From an uncultured Prevotella sp. (GTDB taxonomy: Bacteria > Bacteroidota > Bacteroidia > Bacteroidales > Bacteroidaceae), in assembly GCA_946998205.1 (NCBI GenBank), contig CAMPYJ010000061.1:1-10627 (forward strand): a stretch of 10,627 nucleotides of DNA. Direction: 5' to 3'. Position numbers and translations under genes: made by a program. Within the stretch, counting starts at the first letter, position 1; each line of letters begins with the position of its first letter. The notes under the pieces were generated by a model. That model was not told where the DNA came from. It ran no database searches and saw only the letters and a program-made list of their open reading frames with translations. Positions 7,768 to 10,627 of this stretch are shown piece after piece.

Positions 7768-7801
7768 AAAGGCCGGACTTCTCGCAAGGAGTCCGGCCTT
7801 T
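7768..7801 (+). terminator. Hairpin terminator after the MFS gene
   Basis: AAAGGCCGGACT (7768-7779) and AGTCCGGCCTTT (7790-7801) form a perfect 12-bp stem, GC-rich in its middle, with a 10-nt loop. The 3' arm ends in TTT with only a short T-run (TTTCGC). The A-run/T-run symmetry would let it act in both directions, but the gene to the right reads away, so its job is to end the transporter transcript about 100 nt after its stop. Just before it, ACAAGGGCTTTAA occurs twice (7732-7744 and 7757-7769), a small direct repeat. Nothing else was recognised between 7665 and the protease promoter. Confidence 0.8.
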
Positions 7802-7936
7802 CGCATGTCATGCCACAAACCAGAGCCTACTGACATGGCGACAAAGACAAGCAGCCGAGAAAGAGCTGACAATGTTCAGATTAAAATTTCAGCTTAAATT
7901 TCCTTAATGTGCAAACTGACAACTCACGATTTTATG

Positions 7937-7944
7937 TACTTTTG
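7937..7944 (+). promoter_or_regulatory. Probable promoter -7 box of the C10 protease gene
   Basis: TACTTTTG matches the Bacteroidota -7 consensus TAnnTTTG. No clear TTTG lies 19-21 nt upstream, so the -33 element is weak. The start would be near 7950, giving a leader of about 75 nt. The box overlaps TGCAAACGT (7943-7951), which is identical to the first nine bases of the LacI-type operator at 4928-4941; the other half of the palindrome is missing. Confidence 0.55.
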
Positions 7945-8025
7945 CAAACGTAGTTATAGGTAGAGGATAGCATCTATACGCCTTCATTTTACGAGTGCCC
8001 AAATAAAGATTCTATAAAATACAGA

Positions 8026-10470
8026 ATGAACAAACAAACGAAAACATTATTTTCCGTGATGACAATGTTAGCCTGCGTTGTGTTTACGCATGCAGAACCG
8101 ATAACAAAACGGCAAGCTTCAGACATTGCTTCAAAGTACGTTAAGAATCCAAAGCCATGGAACGGCATTCCACAAACTCGCTCATCAAAAGCTACATACC
8201 CGCCCGCCTACTACGTCTTCACGGGCTCTGCCGACCATAAGTTTGTCATCATATCCGGAGAAAGCACGCTCAACGAAGTGGTTGCTTATGGTAGTGGGCA
8301 ACTGAAAGACAGCGACAATGGCTCATATTGCTTCAAACAGTTTCTAAAAGATTATGAACGTGTGGTGAGGGCAGTGCGAGCCAATCCCGCTAAAGCGGCA
8401 CGAACATCATCTTTAGTGAAACGCAAAGTAGAACCATTGCTTACTTGCAAATGGAGCCAATTCTATCCTTTCAACAAATACACTCCTGTTATCAGTGGGC
8501 AAACAACGCCTACGGGGTGCGTGGCAACAGCAACCGCGCAAATGATGTTTTATCATAAATGGCCTAAAAATCGTCCTAAAGATTATATAGCATCAACAGG
8601 TGATGAAGCCCGACGGAGTGCTACTTATTGGTGGAATGACATGAAAAATACTGTCGCGGAGACAACTTCCGAGCGTTCGGCACAAGCCGTTGGCGTGTTG
8701 ATGCATGACATTGGCAAAGCAGTCAACATGACATATTATTACCAAGGAAGCAACTCTAATTTGCAGTACGCGTGCAATGCGCTTCGCCATGTTTTTGATT
8801 ATACCGTGAAATTTCTCGACAAGGACTTTTTGCCAGCCAACCAATTTCATTCCAAAGTGATACAAGAGCTGTCGGAAGGATATCCTATTTTGGTTGTAGG
8901 AGGTAATCATGCGTTTGTTTTCGACGGCTACGACGAACGAGGATTTATACATATCAATTGGGGATGGGCTGGTGAAAACGATGGCTATTTTGACATCAAC
9001 ACCGTTTATATGAACATCAAAGGCTTTGGCATTACGGGTACTTTCTGGGACGACATGCAAGCTCTTTTAGCACATCCAAACAACGGGAAAGCCACCCAAT
9101 TTGAAGATATTCCTCGCGGATTGGACGCCCGGGCCACCACAGCGTTCACCATTGACAAGACAAAGGGGGCGAGAACAGATGCGTTTAATGCCGAAATCAA
9201 CAAACTCGGATCGTACAGTTCAGTGAAGGGTGAGCTGGGAGTGTTCACAGGAAAGGTGGGACTTGCACTTTATGACAGCGGCTATCATCTTGTTAAAGTA
9301 TATCCGACAACAGATGCCAACTATACTTGGTCTTCCATTTTTACAACCTTCAACTTTGAGGTGAAAAACTTTAATTTCGAAGGAGTGGCAAACGGAAACT
9401 ACCGTTTGGTACCAGTCTATTCGGAAGTGCTTGATGCAAAGACTAAAAAGAATGGCGAATGGACTCGCGTCAACCACATCAATGAGATGCAAGTGCAACT
9501 TTCAGACAATGAAGTTACTATTGAAACCAACAATCCAAAAGATGTCGTGGTGATGGAAAAGGCTCCCTCGCTGCTGGCTCCTTTCTACGAAAACTCAGGC
9601 AAATATGCCGCTTTCAGCCTCACCTTATACAATCCAGGAAGAGAAGAGGTGCGCGGCGACTTGGTGATGACGCTTAAAAACAAGGTGACAGGCGAAGTGT
9701 TTAATGGCTTCCTGCTCACTCCTAATGTTGTCGCACAACGGCTTGGAAGTACCACGTTCGCCATTAAAATGCTGGCACAATATTACAACGAAGGTAGAGT
9801 AGGACTTCTAAAAACGGGAAAATATGCCGTAACCTTTTCTATCAAAGCAAACAGAAAAGGAACAGAAGTGCTGATCCCCATTACCATGAAAGAGCCTTTC
9901 GAGGTTGAGGTGCTTACTGACAACAGTGAAGGAACCATTGAGTTTAGCTATGTTGACTTCCTTGTGGATGGTAAAGAAGCCAATTACACTACATTTGATT
10001 TGAACACAACAGCCGAAATAGGATTGCAGGTGCAATCGATGGTGAGGGGATATGGACTGAGAAATGGCTATCATGGCAACGTTTATTACAGATTGTTAGA
10101 CTTAACAACTGGCACATGGATTGATTTAGGTGTCGTTCATCAAGTTTACCTGCCTTGTGAACAACCAAATGACAAATCTCAAACCCGTCTCACATTTCCC
10201 ACTTCCAAACTACAAGCCAACCACTCTTACGAAGTTCATGTGGAGATTGACCGTAATGGAAAGCGTGTAGACGTGTGGAATCCCTTGGCATTGCGCCATG
10301 TGTTCCATATAATAAACGAATCAACCTCCACGGACATAAAGGCGTATGAACACAAAAAGCCGAATCATCAACATATCGTCAATCTGCAGGGAGTGCGTCA
10401 AACAAAAGAGTGGGACAGTCTGCCACCTGGCATTTATATTGTGGATGGCAAGAAGATGTTGAAGAAGTAA
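8026..10470 (+). CDS. Secreted C10-family (streptopain/interpain-type) cysteine protease
   Basis: This is a secreted papain-like cysteine protease related to streptococcal SpeB and to interpain A of Prevotella intermedia. A signal peptide covers about residues 1-23 (THA|EP). A pro-region of roughly 110 residues follows (ITKRQASDIASKYV, then YYVFTGSADHKFVIISG), as in SpeB-type zymogens. The catalytic cysteine is Cys165 in TPTGCVATATAQMM, and the catalytic histidine is His295 in GGNHAFVFDGYD. NWGWAGENDGYF (311-322) supplies the conserved tryptophan region. The active site is therefore intact. The remaining 450 or so residues are beta-rich, Ig-like segments, and the end is NLQG...LPPGIYIVDGKKMLKK, a tail resembling the C-terminal regions of many secreted Prevotella proteins. 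Lipid attachment at Cys17 (MLAC) is possible but the lipobox is poor. It has its own promoter and lies behind a terminator, so it is probably independent of the sugar genes. Its substrate is unknown. Confidence 0.93.
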   Translation: MNKQTKTLFSVMTMLACVVFTHAEPITKRQASDIASKYVKNPKPWNGIPQTRSSKATYPPAYYVFTGSADHKFVIISGESTLNEVVAYGSGQLKDSDNGSYCFKQFLKDYERVVRAVRANPAKAARTSSLVKRKVEPLLTCKWSQFYPFNKYTPVISGQTTPTGCVATATAQMMFYHKWPKNRPKDYIASTGDEARRSATYWWNDMKNTVAETTSERSAQAVGVLMHDIGKAVNMTYYYQGSNSNLQYACNALRHVFDYTVKFLDKDFLPANQFHSKVIQELSEGYPILVVGGNHAFVFDGYDERGFIHINWGWAGENDGYFDINTVYMNIKGFGITGTFWDDMQALLAHPNNGKATQFEDIPRGLDARATTAFTIDKTKGARTDAFNAEINKLGSYSSVKGELGVFTGKVGLALYDSGYHLVKVYPTTDANYTWSSIFTTFNFEVKNFNFEGVANGNYRLVPVYSEVLDAKTKKNGEWTRVNHINEMQVQLSDNEVTIETNNPKDVVVMEKAPSLLAPFYENSGKYAAFSLTLYNPGREEVRGDLVMTLKNKVTGEVFNGFLLTPNVVAQRLGSTTFAIKMLAQYYNEGRVGLLKTGKYAVTFSIKANRKGTEVLIPITMKEPFEVEVLTDNSEGTIEFSYVDFLVDGKEANYTTFDLNTTAEIGLQVQSMVRGYGLRNGYHGNVYYRLLDLTTGTWIDLGVVHQVYLPCEQPNDKSQTRLTFPTSKLQANHSYEVHVEIDRNGKRVDVWNPLALRHVFHIINESTSTDIKAYEHKKPNHQHIVNLQGVRQTKEWDSLPPGIYIVDGKKMLKK

Positions 10471-10518
10471 ACACGAATATAAGGGCGGTTCTATAAATTA
10501 CCACCGTAAAGTTTTTAT

Positions 10519-10536
10519 GGGTTGTTCTATAAATTA
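10519..10536 (+). repeat. Second, imperfect copy of the terminal repeat inside the IS end
   Basis: GGGTTGTTCTATAAATTA repeats the terminal GGGCGGTTCTATAAATTA with two changes (CG to TT), 36 bp further in and in the same direction. The opposite end (1-51) shows no second copy at the matching distance. It could be a second transposase-binding site, or a sign of an element nested beside an older tip. Confidence 0.7.
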
Positions 10537-10560
10537 AGTTCCTGATAATCAGTAAAATAC

Positions 10561-10591
10561 TTTGTTATTTCAACAAAAAGTCGTACCTTTA
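10561..10591 (+). promoter_or_regulatory. Promoter of the probable transposase gene
   Basis: TTTG (10561-10564), 19 nt, then TACCTTTA (10584-10591) matches the full Bacteroidota layout TTTG-N19-21-TAnnTTTG with one mismatch in the last base. It is the only promoter in the window with a good -33 box, which fits a mobile element that carries its own expression signals. The start near 10598 implies translation from the ATG at 10612 rather than 10591. Confidence 0.55.
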
Positions 10592-10611
10592 TGGCAAATT
10601 CAGAAAATCAT

Positions 10612-10627
10612 ATGCAGAAAACGACTA
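10612..10627 (+). CDS. Start of a probable transposase gene, cut by the window edge
   Basis: An open frame begins ATG CAG AAA ACG ACT (MQKTT) and runs off the window. An in-frame ATG at 10591 would add MANSENH but would overlap the -7 box, so 10612 is preferred. Only five full codons are visible, so the identity rests purely on position: inside an element end, about 110-130 bp from the terminal repeat, behind a promoter. No family can be named. Confidence 0.35.

Larger units (their letters stand above)
10480..10627 (+). mobile_element. Left end of an insertion sequence, running off the window
   Basis: The 21 bp at 10480-10500 (core GGGCGGTTCTATAAATTA at 10483-10500) are a perfect inverted match to 34-54. 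A related copy, GGGTTGTTCTATAAATTA, follows at 10519-10536. Then come a consensus promoter and the start of a plus-strand reading frame, as expected for the transposase side of an element. The element therefore lies in the same orientation as the copy whose right end is at 1-51. The protease stop codon is only 9-12 nt before this end. The transposase itself is outside the window, so the family is not assigned. Confidence 0.7.

Noticed and set aside
8010..8022. ATTCTATAAAATA before the protease start, resembling the insertion-sequence tip motif TTCTATAAATTA
   Set aside because: The match covers only an A/T-rich core and lacks the GGGCGG part. It is expected by chance in an A/T-rich leader.
8059..8080. 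Lipoprotein signal on the protease (MLAC, Cys17)
   Set aside because: The residues before the cysteine fit the lipobox poorly, and an ordinary signal-peptidase site (THA|EP) follows six residues later. It was left as a minor alternative.
8593..9060. Minus-strand open frame of 155 codons inside the protease gene
   Set aside because: It covers the catalytic region of the C10 protease on the opposite strand, without promoter or recognisable motifs.

Overview
The window looks like a piece of a Bacteroidota chromosome, most likely Prevotella or a close relative. The evidence is a SusC/SusD outer-membrane nutrient-uptake pair, promoters with the Bacteroidota -7 box (TAnnTTTG), A-rich leaders without clear Shine-Dalgarno sites, and a secreted C10 (streptopain/interpain-type) cysteine protease. 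The genus is an inference; no rRNA or other marker is present.

Layout. Positions 1-54 and 10480-10627 carry the two different ends of what appears to be one kind of insertion sequence: a 21-bp perfect inverted match, with the start of a probable transposase gene at the far right. Between them lie five complete genes. On the minus strand are susD-like (52-1671) and susC-like (1686-4685), read in the order susC then susD. On the plus strand are a LacI-family regulator (5025-6050), an MFS sugar transporter of the sucrose/maltose (GPH/SLC45-like) type (6348-7664), and an 814-residue C10 cysteine protease (8026-10470). A strong hairpin terminator (7768-7801) separates the protease from the sugar-uptake genes.

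How the genes work together. The first four genes form the uptake and control part of a glycan-utilisation locus. The SusD lipoprotein captures the oligosaccharide at the surface, SusC carries it across the outer membrane with TonB energy, the MFS protein takes the mono- or disaccharide across the inner membrane, and the LacI-type protein senses an intracellular sugar. No glycoside hydrolase or SusE/F-like protein is present; the locus stops at an insertion-sequence end right at the susD stop codon. The divergent susC/lacI region holds a perfect 14-bp LacI-type palindrome (4928-4941) almost exactly midway between two -7 boxes that both lack a good -33 element, which suggests one site controlling both promoters, possibly by activation. 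The susC transcript would have a leader of about 175 nt with inverted repeats. The protease has its own promoter and is probably unrelated to the sugar genes in function.

I see no RNA gene, CRISPR array or wholly novel multi-gene system. The most noteworthy items are the operator geometry, the insertion-sequence bracketing, and the repeat field between lacI and the transporter gene.
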